Assembly: GCF_940670765.1 (NCBI RefSeq)
Contig: NZ_CALNVW010000019.1
Span: 248,001 to 312,000 of the forward strand
Length of the DNA stretch: 64,000 bases
Direction: 5' to 3'
Origin: Streptomyces sp. A 4/2
GTDB taxonomy: Bacteria > Actinomycetota > Actinomycetes > Streptomycetales > Streptomycetaceae
Shown: in pieces, positions 8,405 to 16,819 of the stretch
Position numbering within the stretch: position 1 is the stretch's first letter
Layout: the number at the start of each line of letters is the position of its first letter
Translations under genes and position numbers: made by a program
The notes under the pieces: model-generated
Databases searched by the model: none
Told to the model about the DNA's origin: nothing
The model's input: only the letters and a program-made list of their open reading frames with translations

Positions 8405-9247
8405 CTACGGCGTCCAGTGCGCCGGCCTGACCAGCGACGGAGGCAGTTTCGTCGTCGCGTCGCCCCGTGCCGCGTTCAGCTGGGGCTGGGTGAGGAAGAA
8501 GCAGCCGGTGAGGTCCGCGCCGGTGAGGTCCGTGTCGCGGAGGTCCGCTCCGATGAAGTCGGCGGTGCGCAGGTCCGCGCCGGTGAGGTCCGCGGCTATC
8601 AGACAGGCCCCGCGGAGGTCGGCGCCCCTGAGGTCCGCGCCCCGGAGCCGGGCGCCCATCAGGTCGGCGCCCCTGCGATTCTTCTTCTTGCGGCCGGTGG
8701 GTCCGGCTCCGGCTCCGGCGCGTACGAGTTCGCTGGTGCGCAGGAGGAGGACGTTGACCTCCGCGCGGTGCGCCGCCACGTCCAGGTCCGCGAGTGCCTC
8801 GGGGGTGCCGTGGGTGAGGGCTTCGGTGGCGTCGAGGAGGCGGCGGAGCTCCGGGTGGAGGGGGCGGGCCGGGTCCAGGGTCAGCGCCTCGGTCAAGTAC
8901 CAGAGCAGTTCGTGGAGTTGGCGGACGACGGGGAACGTGTCGAACATCTGCTGGGCGGTCTCCGGGGCCTGCCGCCAGTCCTGGCCGCCGAAGGTGACCT
9001 GCGAGACCTGCTGGCCCGCGCCGAAGCAGTCGTACACCGTGCAGCCCGGGAAGCCCTGGTCGCGCAGCCGGGTGTGGATCCCGCAGCGGAAGTCGGTCCG
9101 GAGATGGGTACAGGGCTGGCCGGCGCGCTTGTCGGCCGCGAAGTCGGCGGACGCGGCGAAGGGGAGCGCTACGCAGCACAGCCCGAAGCAGTTCGCGCAG
9201 TCGCCCTGCAGGGTGAGTTGTCGGGGCGGGGACGGGGGCTGGGGCAC
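8405..9247 (-). CDS. Cysteine-rich pentapeptide-repeat protein
   Basis: About 280 residues if the GTG at 9245-9247 is the start; other starts are possible because the upstream frame is open, and an ATG at 9303 is in the wrong frame. The N-terminus carries CANCFGLCC, then CTHL, FRCGIH and CTVYDCFG, a Cys-rich module like the CxxCxxxCC zinc/iron-chelating domain (YkgJ type). The C-terminus has about ten pentapeptide repeats of the A-D-L-x-x type (GADLRGADLRGA and so on), predicted to form a right-handed quadrilateral beta helix. The two are joined by a helical region and a Lys/Arg linker. The gene converges on 7346-8359 with 45 bases between. Function unknown; metal binding is inferred from the cysteines. 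Confidence 0.82.
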   Translation of the reverse strand: MPQPPSPPRQLTLQGDCANCFGLCCVALPFAASADFAADKRAGQPCTHLRTDFRCGIHTRLRDQGFPGCTVYDCFGAGQQVSQVTFGGQDWRQAPETAQQMFDTFPVVRQLHELLWYLTEALTLDPARPLHPELRRLLDATEALTHGTPEALADLDVAAHRAEVNVLLLRTSELVRAGAGAGPTGRKKKNRRGADLMGARLRGADLRGADLRGACLIAADLTGADLRTADFIGADLRDTDLTGADLTGCFFLTQPQLNAARGDATTKLPPSLVRPAHWTP

Positions 9248-9477
9248 GGGGACGGGGCCTCCGGGGTGTGGGCGCGCGGGACCGGTTGCTCCGGGCTGCC
9301 CATGGTAAAGGCCCCAGGCCCTTCGGTTTCGGTGACCCGGACGGAGCTCTCGTCGGTGGCCTGGCCGATGGTCCCATCGGTGGTCCCGTCGGCGGCCCTG
9401 CCGCCGGTGGTCCTGTCCCCAGCGACAGGACCACCGCACCCTTCCTGCGCCGCCTGCGCCCCGGCCCGCGTCATGTC

Positions 9478-9669
9478 CTACGTCACGGTGATGGCCTGCA
9501 CCGGACAGGCGCGGGCGGCCTCCTTGACCATCGGGTCGGCGGTGCCGTCCTCGTTGCCCGGCAGGAGTTCGCTGAAGCCGTCGTCGTCCTGGGTGAAGAC
9601 CTTCGGCGCTGTCAGCGCGCACTGACCGGCGCCGATGCACACATCTGTGTCGATATTGATTTCTGTCAC
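9478..9669 (-). CDS. Small ferredoxin, 3Fe-4S type
   Basis: 63 residues beginning MTEINIDTDVC. Cysteines occur as CIGAGQC, with Ala replacing the usual second cysteine of a 4Fe-4S set, and as ACPVQAI near the C-terminus, the pattern of 3Fe-4S ferredoxins that pass electrons to actinobacterial P450s. It lies 136 bases downstream of the P450 gene on the same strand, so it is very likely that enzyme's redox partner. The intervening DNA is filled by imperfect GGGGAAGT/GGGGCAGCA repeats and holds no gene. Confidence 0.92.
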   Translation of the reverse strand: MTEINIDTDVCIGAGQCALTAPKVFTQDDDGFSELLPGNEDGTADPMVKEAARACPVQAITVT

Positions 9670-9805
9670 AACAGGCGCCTCTCGACGGGGAGTTGGATCA
9701 TTCGAGTTGCATGGGGAAGTCGGAGAAGTGGGGGAAGTGGGGACTGGCGGGGCAGCAGGGGCAGCAGGGGCGACCGGGGAAGTAGGGATGGCCGGGTCAG
9801 CGGAG

Positions 9806-11005
9806 TCACCACGTCACGGGCAGTTCGAGCATGCCCTGGAGCGTGTCGCCCGGCTTGAACGGGATCTCGTCGGCCGGGGCCGCCAGCCGCAGCTCCGGCA
9901 GCCGGTGGAAGAGGGTGCGCAGCGCGATCTCGATCTCGGCCCGCGCGAGGTTCTGGCCGAGGCACTGGTGGACGCCGAATCCGAAGGCGACGTGGTGCCG
10001 GGCCTCCCGGGACAGGTCCAGTTCGTCCGGTGACGGGTAGGTGGAACCGTCGCGGTTGATCACCGAGGTGGAGAGGACCACCCCGTCACCGGCCCGGATC
10101 GTTTCCCCGCCCACCTCGATGTCCTCCGTCGCCAGCCGCGCCATGCCGTCGGCGATGGACAGGAAGCGCAGCAACTCCTCCACGGCGGTCGGCATCAGGG
10201 TGTCGGAGGAACGCAACAGGGCGAGCTGGTCCGGGTGTTGGAGGAGGGTGAAGGTCCCCAGCGAGATCATGTTCGCGGTCGTCTCGTGCCCGGCGACGAG
10301 CAGGATCACGGCCATCTGGACGAGTTCCTCGCGGTCGACGGCACCGGTTTCGAGCCGCTGGGCTATCAGTTCGTCGAGCAGCCCTTCGCCCCGGTCGGTG
10401 CGTTTGCGCTCGATCAGCGACCGGAAGTAGTCGTTGAGCGCGTCCCGGGCGGCCTCCACCTCGGTGACCCCGGGGCCGCGCAGCAGTTTGCGGGACTGGG
10501 CCTCGAAGAACTCGTGGTCGGCGTACGGGACGCCGAGCAGCGCGCAGATCACCATCGAGGGAACCGGCAGGGCGAAGGCGCTGACCAGATCGGCGGACGG
10601 CCCCCGCTCGATCATCGCGTCCAGCAGCCGGTCGACGGTCTCCTGGATCTGGGGCCGCAGTGCGGCGGTCCGCTTGACGCTGAAGCTCGGGATGAGCATC
10701 CGGCGCTGGGTGTGGTGCTCGGGGTCGTCCATGCCGATCAGCGCGACCCGTTGATCGGAGCTCCTGGCCACCCGCTCGGTGATCCGGGGGAACGCCGGGT
10801 TCTCCCGGTCGGACGACAGCCGCCGGTCGACCAGCAGCGCACGCGCCTCGGCGTGCCCGGTGACCAGCCACACCCGGCGGCCGTCGAAGAGGGTGGCGGC
10901 CGTCAGCGGCTGTTGCCCGTCGTCCGGGAGCCGGTATCCGGTCGGCGGGTGGTAGGGACAGGTACGGTCCTGCGGGAACGAGACGGCGGTCTCGATGTCT
11001 GCCAT
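9806..11005 (-). CDS. Cytochrome P450, CYP105-like
   Basis: 399 residues from the ATG at 11003-11005, which has GTGAGG about seven bases upstream; the GTG at 11017 is an alternative. Signature regions: I-helix AGHETT, K-helix EELLR (EXXR intact), the R of the PERF region replaced by a DLSREARHH segment, and heme loop FGFGVHQCLG with the axial Cys. The N-terminal FPQDRTCPYHPP is typical of the CYP105 family, bacterial monooxygenases that hydroxylate macrolides, vitamin D and xenobiotics. It is soluble, with no membrane helix. Paired with the downstream ferredoxin. Substrate unknown. Confidence 0.93.
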   Translation of the reverse strand: MADIETAVSFPQDRTCPYHPPTGYRLPDDGQQPLTAATLFDGRRVWLVTGHAEARALLVDRRLSSDRENPAFPRITERVARSSDQRVALIGMDDPEHHTQRRMLIPSFSVKRTAALRPQIQETVDRLLDAMIERGPSADLVSAFALPVPSMVICALLGVPYADHEFFEAQSRKLLRGPGVTEVEAARDALNDYFRSLIERKRTDRGEGLLDELIAQRLETGAVDREELVQMAVILLVAGHETTANMISLGTFTLLQHPDQLALLRSSDTLMPTAVEELLRFLSIADGMARLATEDIEVGGETIRAGDGVVLSTSVINRDGSTYPSPDELDLSREARHHVAFGFGVHQCLGQNLARAEIEIALRTLFHRLPELRLAAPADEIPFKPGDTLQGMLELPVTW

Positions 11006-11300
11006 GGCGGGCCTCACAAACAGATGTGGAGGGTGTCCTACCGGTCCCCTCCACTAGATGCCTCCGGCACCTAATGCTGCTACGCCATGTTCGGCCAACT
11101 AGGTTGATTCGTACTCAGGTCGGGCGGCTGGATCTGTACCTGGGCCGGGCCCGCACCCGTGTCAGGCCGGGGCCCGCACCCGTACTCGCATCAGGCCGAA
11201 CTTGTACCTGTGCCCGTATCAGGCCCGATATCCGTACCCGTACCCGTATCAGGGCCGGGTGGCTGTCCGGGGTCGCCCACCCGTTGCGTAATCTCGCGGC
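11006..11300. other. Gene-free divergent promoter region with minisatellite
   Basis: The 295 bases between the P450 and the GNAT gene contain repeated CCCGTA and GTATCAGG units (about 11150-11260) but no convincing coding frame. Promoters for both divergent genes must lie here; no clear -10/-35 pair was found. Confidence 0.5.
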
Positions 11301-11861
11301 ATGACTGTCCTGACGGCCGAGCCCGCGGCCTTTTCCACCGAACGCCTCGATCTGCTGCCGCTGCGCGTGGCGTACGCCGGGGAGATGGCCGAGGTGCTCG
11401 CCGACCCCGCCCTCCACGCGTTCATCGGCGGCGACCCGGCGACCGTGGACGAGCTGCGCGCCCGGTACGTACGGCAGGTCGCCGGTTCCCCCGACCCTGC
11501 GGTGACCTGGTGGAACTGGGTGATCCGGCTGCGTACGGAAGGGTGCCTGGCCGGGACCGTGCAGGCGACGGTCGAGCCGCCGGTCGCGGAGATCGCCTGG
11601 GTGGTGGGGACACCGTGGCAGGGCCGTGGCATCGCCAAGGAGGCCGCGGCGGGGCTGGTCGCGCACCTCGGGTCGGTACCCGGTGTGCGGGACGTGATCG
11701 CGCACATCCACCCGGACCACGCGGCGTCCGCCGCTGTGGCCGGGGCGGTCGGTCTCCGGCCGACGGGGGAGTGGCAGGACGGGGAGGTGCGGTGGCAGTC
11801 GTCGTTGCCCGTGTCACTGCCTGCATCGCCGACCGGGTCGTCGTCCCCGTACCCGCTGTAA
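11301..11861 (+). CDS. GNAT-family N-acetyltransferase
   Basis: 186 residues. The start is ATGACTGTCCTG at 11301. The acetyl-CoA binding motif is W-V-V-G-T-P-W-Q-G-R-G-I-A (Q/RxxGxG/A) near residue 100, after the beta-strand EIAWVVGT. The opening FSTERLDLLPL is typical of the RimJ/RimL-like acetyltransferase 3 group. The C-terminal ~20 residues are Ser/Pro-rich and probably disordered. Substrate unknown. It ends three bases before the stop of a minus-strand remnant. Confidence 0.85.
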   Translation: MTVLTAEPAAFSTERLDLLPLRVAYAGEMAEVLADPALHAFIGGDPATVDELRARYVRQVAGSPDPAVTWWNWVIRLRTEGCLAGTVQATVEPPVAEIAWVVGTPWQGRGIAKEAAAGLVAHLGSVPGVRDVIAHIHPDHAASAAVAGAVGLRPTGEWQDGEVRWQSSLPVSLPASPTGSSSPYPL

Positions 11862-11864
11862 CCG

Positions 11865-12000
11865 TCACCGGCCCGTGCGGTCGGTCGCCTGCCAGCCGTG
11901 TTCGAGGAGGTCGAAGGCGGCCCGCACGGCCTGTTGGGCATCGGACCGGTCCCGGGCCAGGCTCGGTGCTTCGAGGGCGAAGCAGGCCAGGGCCGCGCAG
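11865..12000 (-). pseudogene. Possible 5'-truncated gene tail
   Basis: A minus-strand frame ends at 11865-11867 and reads back CFALEAPSLARDRSDAQQAV then RAAFDLLEHGWQATDRTGR, with strong third-position G/C, as in a real gene. Going upstream it becomes Pro/Gln-rich and meets a stop near 12057 without a usable start. It looks like the helical C-terminus of a lost protein, tail to tail with the GNAT gene. I do not recognise the family. The rest of the gap to 12150 shows nothing. Confidence 0.35.
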
Positions 12001-12150
12001 GCCGGGGCTGACGGGAGCGGTGGTGGGCGCTGCTGCTTTTGCCGCGGCGCTGCGCGTCAGGGAGGTCCCGCTGTGCGCCGGGCCGGTACGGCCGAAGCAG
12101 GCGGGGGAGCCGGTCGGGGCTCCGGCCGACTCGAAGCCCCGGTTCGCCGG

Positions 12151-13290
12151 TCAGTCGTCGTACGGGTCATCGAGCCACATCGGCTGTCGCAACTCCTCCA
12201 GCACGGGCGCCGGGAAGCGTGGGCCCGGGACGTAGTACCGGGCCTTCGTGTTCCCCACCGGCAGGAGCAATTCGGCCTCCACGAGCGCGCGGATGTCCCG
12301 GACGGACTGCTGATTGCTGAGATTCTCCGCGCGCTGATAGCGGGCCCGGCGGACGCGTCCAGCCAGAGCGGCGTCGTGCAGCGCCGTGACCTGGCGTTCG
12401 TCGACGCCGTTGTGTTCCCCGAATTCGGCGAGCTGGATCCAGCAGCGGGTGGACCGGTCGATGCGGTGCTGCACCGTCTGGGTCTGCTGGTGGTACGCGA
12501 GCAGGTTGAACCGGATCCAGAGGGCGGTGTCGCGCCCAGGGGACCACTCGCGGCCTCCCACCTGCTTGAGAACTTTGTAGTACTCCCAGGTGTTGCCCGG
12601 CGCGCCCAGCCAGGACTCGATCGAGGAGAACTCCGGGGCCAGGACCCCGCCGCGTGCGATGACCAGGGTCTGCAGGGAGCGTGACATCCGGCCGTTGCCG
12701 TCGGACCACGGGTGGATCTTGACCAGGTTCAGATGGGCCATCGCGGCCCGGACCAGGGTGTGGGCTTCCAGGTCGCCCTCGTTGAGCCACGTGATCAACT
12801 CATGTGTCAGCGACGGGAGTTCGTCGGCGTCCGGGGCGACGTACGCCGCCTGTGCCGGCTGGCCGGGTTCGTTGATCCAGACTCCGCCCTTGCGCCACCG
12901 GCCCGCGGTCATGCCCGGATGGTGATGGCCCTGGAGCATCCAGTGCAAGCTGTTGAGCAGCGACTTCTCGTAGCGGAAGTCGGGGGTGTCGTGCAATGAC
13001 TGCACGTAGGCCATGGCGTGCTGGTAGGCGAGCGTCTCCGCCCGGTTCTCCGCGGAGACGGCGACTTCCTGTTCGCCGTCCAGCAGGTCTTCGACGTCGA
13101 CGGAGTCGACCGTGTAGCCCTCGATGCTGTTCGATCCGGCAATGGCCTGCGCGGTGAGGGTCTTGCGCAGGTCGGCCGTCCACTTGGTCGGCGTGCGCTG
13201 TACCTGGTGCCGGAGGCTCTCCCGCATCACGTCGACATGCGCGAGGACGTCGCGGTCCTGAGGCGTGAGTGCAGGAGTCTCGTAGAGCAT
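12151..13290 (-). CDS. Fic-family protein (class II-type, AMP/NMP transferase fold)
   Basis: 379 residues starting MLYETPALT. The active-site loop is HPWSDGNGRMSR, matching HxF/Wx(D/E)GNGRxxR with the catalytic His and the P-loop-like anion hole. An inhibitory helix motif (S/T)xxxE(G/N) is present as SNSIEG in the N-terminal domain, so the protein should be autoinhibited as in class II Fic enzymes. A winged-helix-like C-terminus follows (YQRAENLSNQQSVRDIRALVE). Family members AMPylate proteins; the target is not predictable here. The open frame extends almost 1.5 kb upstream through the antisense strand of the MFS gene, but this part is a Gly/Arg/His-rich shadow. No clear ribosome binding site is seen. 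Confidence 0.9.
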   Translation of the reverse strand: MLYETPALTPQDRDVLAHVDVMRESLRHQVQRTPTKWTADLRKTLTAQAIAGSNSIEGYTVDSVDVEDLLDGEQEVAVSAENRAETLAYQHAMAYVQSLHDTPDFRYEKSLLNSLHWMLQGHHHPGMTAGRWRKGGVWINEPGQPAQAAYVAPDADELPSLTHELITWLNEGDLEAHTLVRAAMAHLNLVKIHPWSDGNGRMSRSLQTLVIARGGVLAPEFSSIESWLGAPGNTWEYYKVLKQVGGREWSPGRDTALWIRFNLLAYHQQTQTVQHRIDRSTRCWIQLAEFGEHNGVDERQVTALHDAALAGRVRRARYQRAENLSNQQSVRDIRALVEAELLLPVGNTKARYYVPGPRFPAPVLEELRQPMWLDDPYDD

Positions 13291-13324
13291 GATTCGACAA
13301 TACCCAGTGGGTGTCATGGTGCCG

Positions 13325-13380
13325 CTTCCCCGCTTCCCCGCTTCCCCGCTTCCCCGCTTCCCCGCTTCCCCGCTTCCCCG
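13325..13380. repeat. Seven perfect tandem copies of CTTCCCCG
   Basis: An 8-bp unit repeated seven times without error, in the 201-bp gap between the divergent Fic and MFS genes. A perfect short array in an upstream region is prone to slippage and could vary promoter spacing between strains. Confidence 0.95.
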
Positions 13381-13491
13381 CGTATCCCTGTGCGCTCCTG
13401 GGGTGCACAAGCGTTTACCCTGGGGTGAACGTCTGTGCACCCCAGTCGCGGTGCGCAGCTCCCACGCCAGCCGCAAGCCCGACGGAGAGCC

Positions 13492-14988
13492 ATGTCCCCA
13501 GCGATACCCGGACCCGCAGAGCCGACAGCGCTCGCGGGATCCGACGAACCCGGCAGAGCCGCCCACCCCCGCATGTTCGTCGGCGTTCTCGCCTTCTGCG
13601 GTGTGGTCGTCGCCGTCATGCAGACGCTCGTCGTGCCGCTGCTGCCGCACGTGCCCGCGCTCACCGGGTCCACCCCCGCCGCCGCCAGCTGGCTGGTCAC
13701 CGTCACGCTGCTCACCGGCGCCGTCTGTACGCCGGTGCTCGGGCGGGTCGGGGACATGTACGGGAAGCGGCGGGTGCTCGTCGCCGCGCTCGGGGTGCTC
13801 GTCGTCGGGTCCGTGCTCTGCGCGGTCAGCTCCCAGATCGGGGTGCTCATCGCCGGGCGCGCGCTCCAAGGGGCCGCGCTCGCCGTCGTACCGCTGGGCA
13901 TCAGCATCATGCGGGACGAGCTGCCGCCCGCCCGGGTGCTGTCGTCCGTCGCGCTGATGAGTTCGACGCTGGGGATCGGTGCGGCCGTCGGGCTGCCCAT
14001 CGCCGCGTTCGTCATCGAGCACTACAACTGGCACACCATGTTCTGGGCCTCGGCCGGGCTGGGCGTGCTGGACATCGTGCTGGTACTGATCTTCGTGCCG
14101 GAGTCCCCGCTGCGTACGCGTGGCCGGTTCGACGCGCTGGGAGCGCTCGGGCTGAGCGGGGCGCTGGTCTGTCTGCTGCTGGCCACCACCCAGGGCGGCG
14201 AGTGGGGCTGGGGTTCCGCCCGGGTCATCGGGCTGTTCGTCGCCGCCGTCGTGATCGGGCTCGTCTGGGGCCGTTACGAGCTGGGCGTCTCCTCGCCCAT
14301 GGTCGACCTGCGGGTCTCGGCGCGGCCCGCGGTGCTGTTCGCCAACCTGGCCGCGCTGTTCATCGGCTTCGCCTTCTACGCCAACTCCCTGTCCACCGCC
14401 CAGATGGTGCAGGAACCCAAGGACACCGGGTACGGCCTCGGCGCCTCGATCGTGGTCGGCGGGCTGTGCCTGCTGCCCGGCGGGCTCTCCATGGTGGCGC
14501 TGTCGCCGGTCTCCGCGCGGCTCTCCGCCAGGTACGGCCCGAAGTTCACCCTCGCGCTCGCCTCGGGCGTCCTGGCCGTGGGGTATCTGGTGCGCTTCTT
14601 CACCAGCCACAGCCTGTGGCTGATCATCGTGGGCGCCACCGTGGTGGCCTCCGGCACCGCCCTCGCGTACTCCGCGCTGCCCTCGCTGGTGATGCGCGCG
14701 GTCCCGGTCAGCGAGACCGGGGCGGCCAACGGGCTCAACACCCTGATGCGCTCGGTCGGACAGGCCTTCTGCTCCGCCGTGGTCGCCGCCGTCCTGGCCA
14801 ACGTCACCTTCCAGGTCGGAGGCCGCACCGCGCCCACCCTGCACGCGTACCTGCTGGTCTTCCTGATCGCGGGGGCCGTCGCACTCGCCGCGCTGGCCGT
14901 CACACTGTGCATTCCGGGCAAGACGTCCGCCGCGGCCGGTAGCGTCGGGGAGCGGGGTACGAAGGTGCTTGTTCGGGAGGACGCATGA
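13492..14988 (+). CDS. MFS drug:proton antiporter, 14-helix type
   Basis: 498 residues; the ATG at 13492 follows CGGAGAG. About 14 hydrophobic helices are visible, starting near residue 30. The MFS motif A loop is present (GRVGDMYGKRR) between helices 2 and 3, and LIAGRALQGAA and GIGAAVGLPIAAF match later conserved segments of the DHA2 drug-efflux group. It presumably exports a small toxic compound using the proton gradient. The downstream TetR gene overlaps it by 4 bases (ATGA), so the pair is one transcription unit and the regulator probably controls the pump. An upstream start at 13435 lacks a good binding site. Confidence 0.92.
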   Translation: MSPAIPGPAEPTALAGSDEPGRAAHPRMFVGVLAFCGVVVAVMQTLVVPLLPHVPALTGSTPAAASWLVTVTLLTGAVCTPVLGRVGDMYGKRRVLVAALGVLVVGSVLCAVSSQIGVLIAGRALQGAALAVVPLGISIMRDELPPARVLSSVALMSSTLGIGAAVGLPIAAFVIEHYNWHTMFWASAGLGVLDIVLVLIFVPESPLRTRGRFDALGALGLSGALVCLLLATTQGGEWGWGSARVIGLFVAAVVIGLVWGRYELGVSSPMVDLRVSARPAVLFANLAALFIGFAFYANSLSTAQMVQEPKDTGYGLGASIVVGGLCLLPGGLSMVALSPVSARLSARYGPKFTLALASGVLAVGYLVRFFTSHSLWLIIVGATVVASGTALAYSALPSLVMRAVPVSETGAANGLNTLMRSVGQAFCSAVVAAVLANVTFQVGGRTAPTLHAYLLVFLIAGAVALAALAVTLCIPGKTSAAAGSVGERGTKVLVREDA

Positions 14989-15626
14989 CCGTCGGCGGTA
15001 CGGACACGGGTACGGATGCGGATGCGGGGGCCGGTACGGATACGGCGACCGCTGCGGGTACAGGTACAGGTACAGGTACGGGTACGGGTACGGGCCCGAG
15101 CGGCCGGGACGCCATCCTGTTCGCCGCCCGGCGGGCGTTCACCCAGCGCCCGTACGCCGAGGTGACCATGCGCGGGATCGCCGCCGACGCCGGGGTCAGT
15201 GCCTCGCTGATCGTCAAGCGGTTCGGGACGAAGGAGCAACTGTTCAACAAGGTCGCCGACTTCGGGGCGGCGGCCGACACACTCTTCGACGCGCCCCTGG
15301 ACGAACTGGGCCGCCACCTGGTGCTCACTCTCGTACGAAGCCGGCGCGCCCAGCAGGCCGACCCGCTGCTGCGCGTCGTGTTCTCCCTCGGCAACCGTGA
15401 CGAGCGCTCCCTGCTCAAGGAGCGCTTCCGCGAGCAGGTCACCTCCCGGCTGGCCGCCCGCCTCACCGGCGAGGACCACGAACTGCGCGCGGAACTGATC
15501 GCCGGCCAACTGCTGGGCATCGGTGCGGCGCTCAGCCTGCACCGGCCCGGCGCCGGTGAACTGGCCACGCCCGAACGGCTGGCCGAGCTCTGCGGGCCTT
15601 CGCTCCAGCGGTTGATCGACGGGTGA
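14985..15626 (+). CDS. TetR-family regulator of the adjacent MFS pump
   Basis: 213 residues. An unusual Thr/Gly/Ala low-complexity leader (about 1-37, encoded by GGTACx tandem repeats at 15056-15092) precedes the helix-turn-helix: RDAILFAARRAFTQRPYAEVTMRGIAADAGVSASLIVKRFGTKEQLF split over residues 40-90. The C-terminal ligand domain is helical. Its start overlaps the stop of the MFS gene, so translational coupling is expected. As for similar pairs it is likely a ligand-responsive repressor of the pump operon; the ligand is unknown. Confidence 0.9.
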   Translation: MTVGGTDTGTDADAGAGTDTATAAGTGTGTGTGTGTGPSGRDAILFAARRAFTQRPYAEVTMRGIAADAGVSASLIVKRFGTKEQLFNKVADFGAAADTLFDAPLDELGRHLVLTLVRSRRAQQADPLLRVVFSLGNRDERSLLKERFREQVTSRLAARLTGEDHELRAELIAGQLLGIGAALSLHRPGAGELATPERLAELCGPSLQRLIDG

Positions 15627-15694
15627 GCGGACGGCCTTCCCGTACGGGAGAGGCCGTACGGGAGACGCGCTGACCGCAGGGTGCCGCGTTCTGA

Positions 15695-16819
15695 TCAGAG
15701 GGTGGCGCGCCAGGCCCCTCGGGCGAGCCGTGTCCGCCCGTCGGGGGTGATCAGGACGTGGGCACCGCGTGCAGGAAGCTCGCCGTGCTGAAGCCAGTAG
15801 GAGCGGATCTTGTCGAGGACGTCCCAGAGGTGGCGGGAACCGCTCTGGTGAATGACCGGGGTACCGCCGTCACGGCTGGTGGCACGAGCCCACGAACCGT
15901 CCGGGTGAGCGAGCCAGGCCGTACACCGCTCCCCGTCTTCCTCGTATCCGTGGACGACACCGGGCACCTCGATCCCCAGCATCGACGACAGGTCCCACGC
16001 CTGTTCCACATCCACCACCGGATACCGGCCCGCGGTGACGAACTCTCCTTCCTGCGTGCGGGCTGCGTCGCCGAGGCCAACCGGCAGGGCGTGGTAGTCG
16101 GCACTGTGCCGGGCGTCCATGAAACCCGCCCGGTCCCATTCGACCCGCCCCCTGGCGGTGCCATCGGCCTGTTTCTCCGCAGTGACGATGAGCGTCGTAC
16201 CGGCGATGGTCGTCACCAGTCGTCCGCCCGGCTTGAGCGCTGTCAGCCAGCTCGTGGGTACGGGCCGGACGCCCACGGTGGCCACGATCCGGTCGTAGGC
16301 GTCCGGCAGTTCGCTGCTCGCGTCCAGGGCGTGCAGCCGGGGGTGCAGTCCAACCTCGGCGAGACGCTGCCCAGCTGCCTCGGTGAGGTAGGCGTCCACG
16401 TCGATGCTGCTGACCCGGCGTTCTCCCAGGCGCATACAGGCGAGGGCAGTGCCGTATCCCGAGCCGGTGCCGACATCCAGGAGAGTGTCGTCGTCGCCGA
16501 ACCGGGCGTGCTGGAACATGCGCACCAGTAGCGACGGGAGCGTTGCTGAGGAAGTCGGTCGGCCCACGGGCCGGTCGCCGGGCTGCGCGTGGTCCGCGTG
16601 AGCGGTTCCGACGCGGGTGACGAGTGACGTGTCCGTGTACGCGGCGGCCCGCCACCCCTCCTCGGTGTCAGCCCCTGCGCGTAACGACCAACCATCCTCT
16701 CCCGCCCACCAGTTCGGAACGAAAAGATGCCGTGGGAGCGCCGCGACAGGTGTCCGCCAGCGTGACCCGGCGTGGGTGACGCTGTCCGCCAGGACTGCGG
16801 CAAGGGGTTTCCAGTTCAC
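15695..16819 (-). CDS. PCMT-like methyltransferase of a peptide-modification type locus
   Basis: 374 residues; the GTG at 16817-16819 overlaps the stop of the radical SAM gene by 4 bases. The N-terminus (WKPLAAVL...ALPRHLFVPNWW) resembles protein-L-isoaspartate O-methyltransferases, with the SAM motif LLDVGTGSGYGTAL near residue 125 and a conserved SATLPSLL before it. A long C-terminal extension (from about residue 230) is absent from housekeeping PCMTs but common in versions that accompany peptide maturases (ATP-grasp or FxLD systems). It is therefore inferred to modify a peptide product together with the upstream radical SAM enzyme rather than to repair aged proteins. No precursor is evident next to it. 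Confidence 0.82.
   Translation of the reverse strand: MNWKPLAAVLADSVTHAGSRWRTPVAALPRHLFVPNWWAGEDGWSLRAGADTEEGWRAAAYTDTSLVTRVGTAHADHAQPGDRPVGRPTSSATLPSLLVRMFQHARFGDDDTLLDVGTGSGYGTALACMRLGERRVSSIDVDAYLTEAAGQRLAEVGLHPRLHALDASSELPDAYDRIVATVGVRPVPTSWLTALKPGGRLVTTIAGTTLIVTAEKQADGTARGRVEWDRAGFMDARHSADYHALPVGLGDAARTQEGEFVTAGRYPVVDVEQAWDLSSMLGIEVPGVVHGYEEDGERCTAWLAHPDGSWARATSRDGGTPVIHQSGSRHLWDVLDKIRSYWLQHGELPARGAHVLITPDGRTRLARGAWRATL

Noticed and set aside
9303..9474. ATG at 9303 as start of the pentapeptide protein
   Set aside because: It is in a different frame from the Cys-rich domain; using it would need a frameshift for which there is no other evidence.
10086..11054. 322-codon minus-strand frame inside the P450
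   Set aside because: Arg/Pro-rich alternative frame of the P450 gene.
13291..14844. 517-codon upstream extension of the Fic frame
   Set aside because: Gly/Arg/His/Gln-rich antisense of the MFS gene; the Fic homology begins at MLYETPALT.
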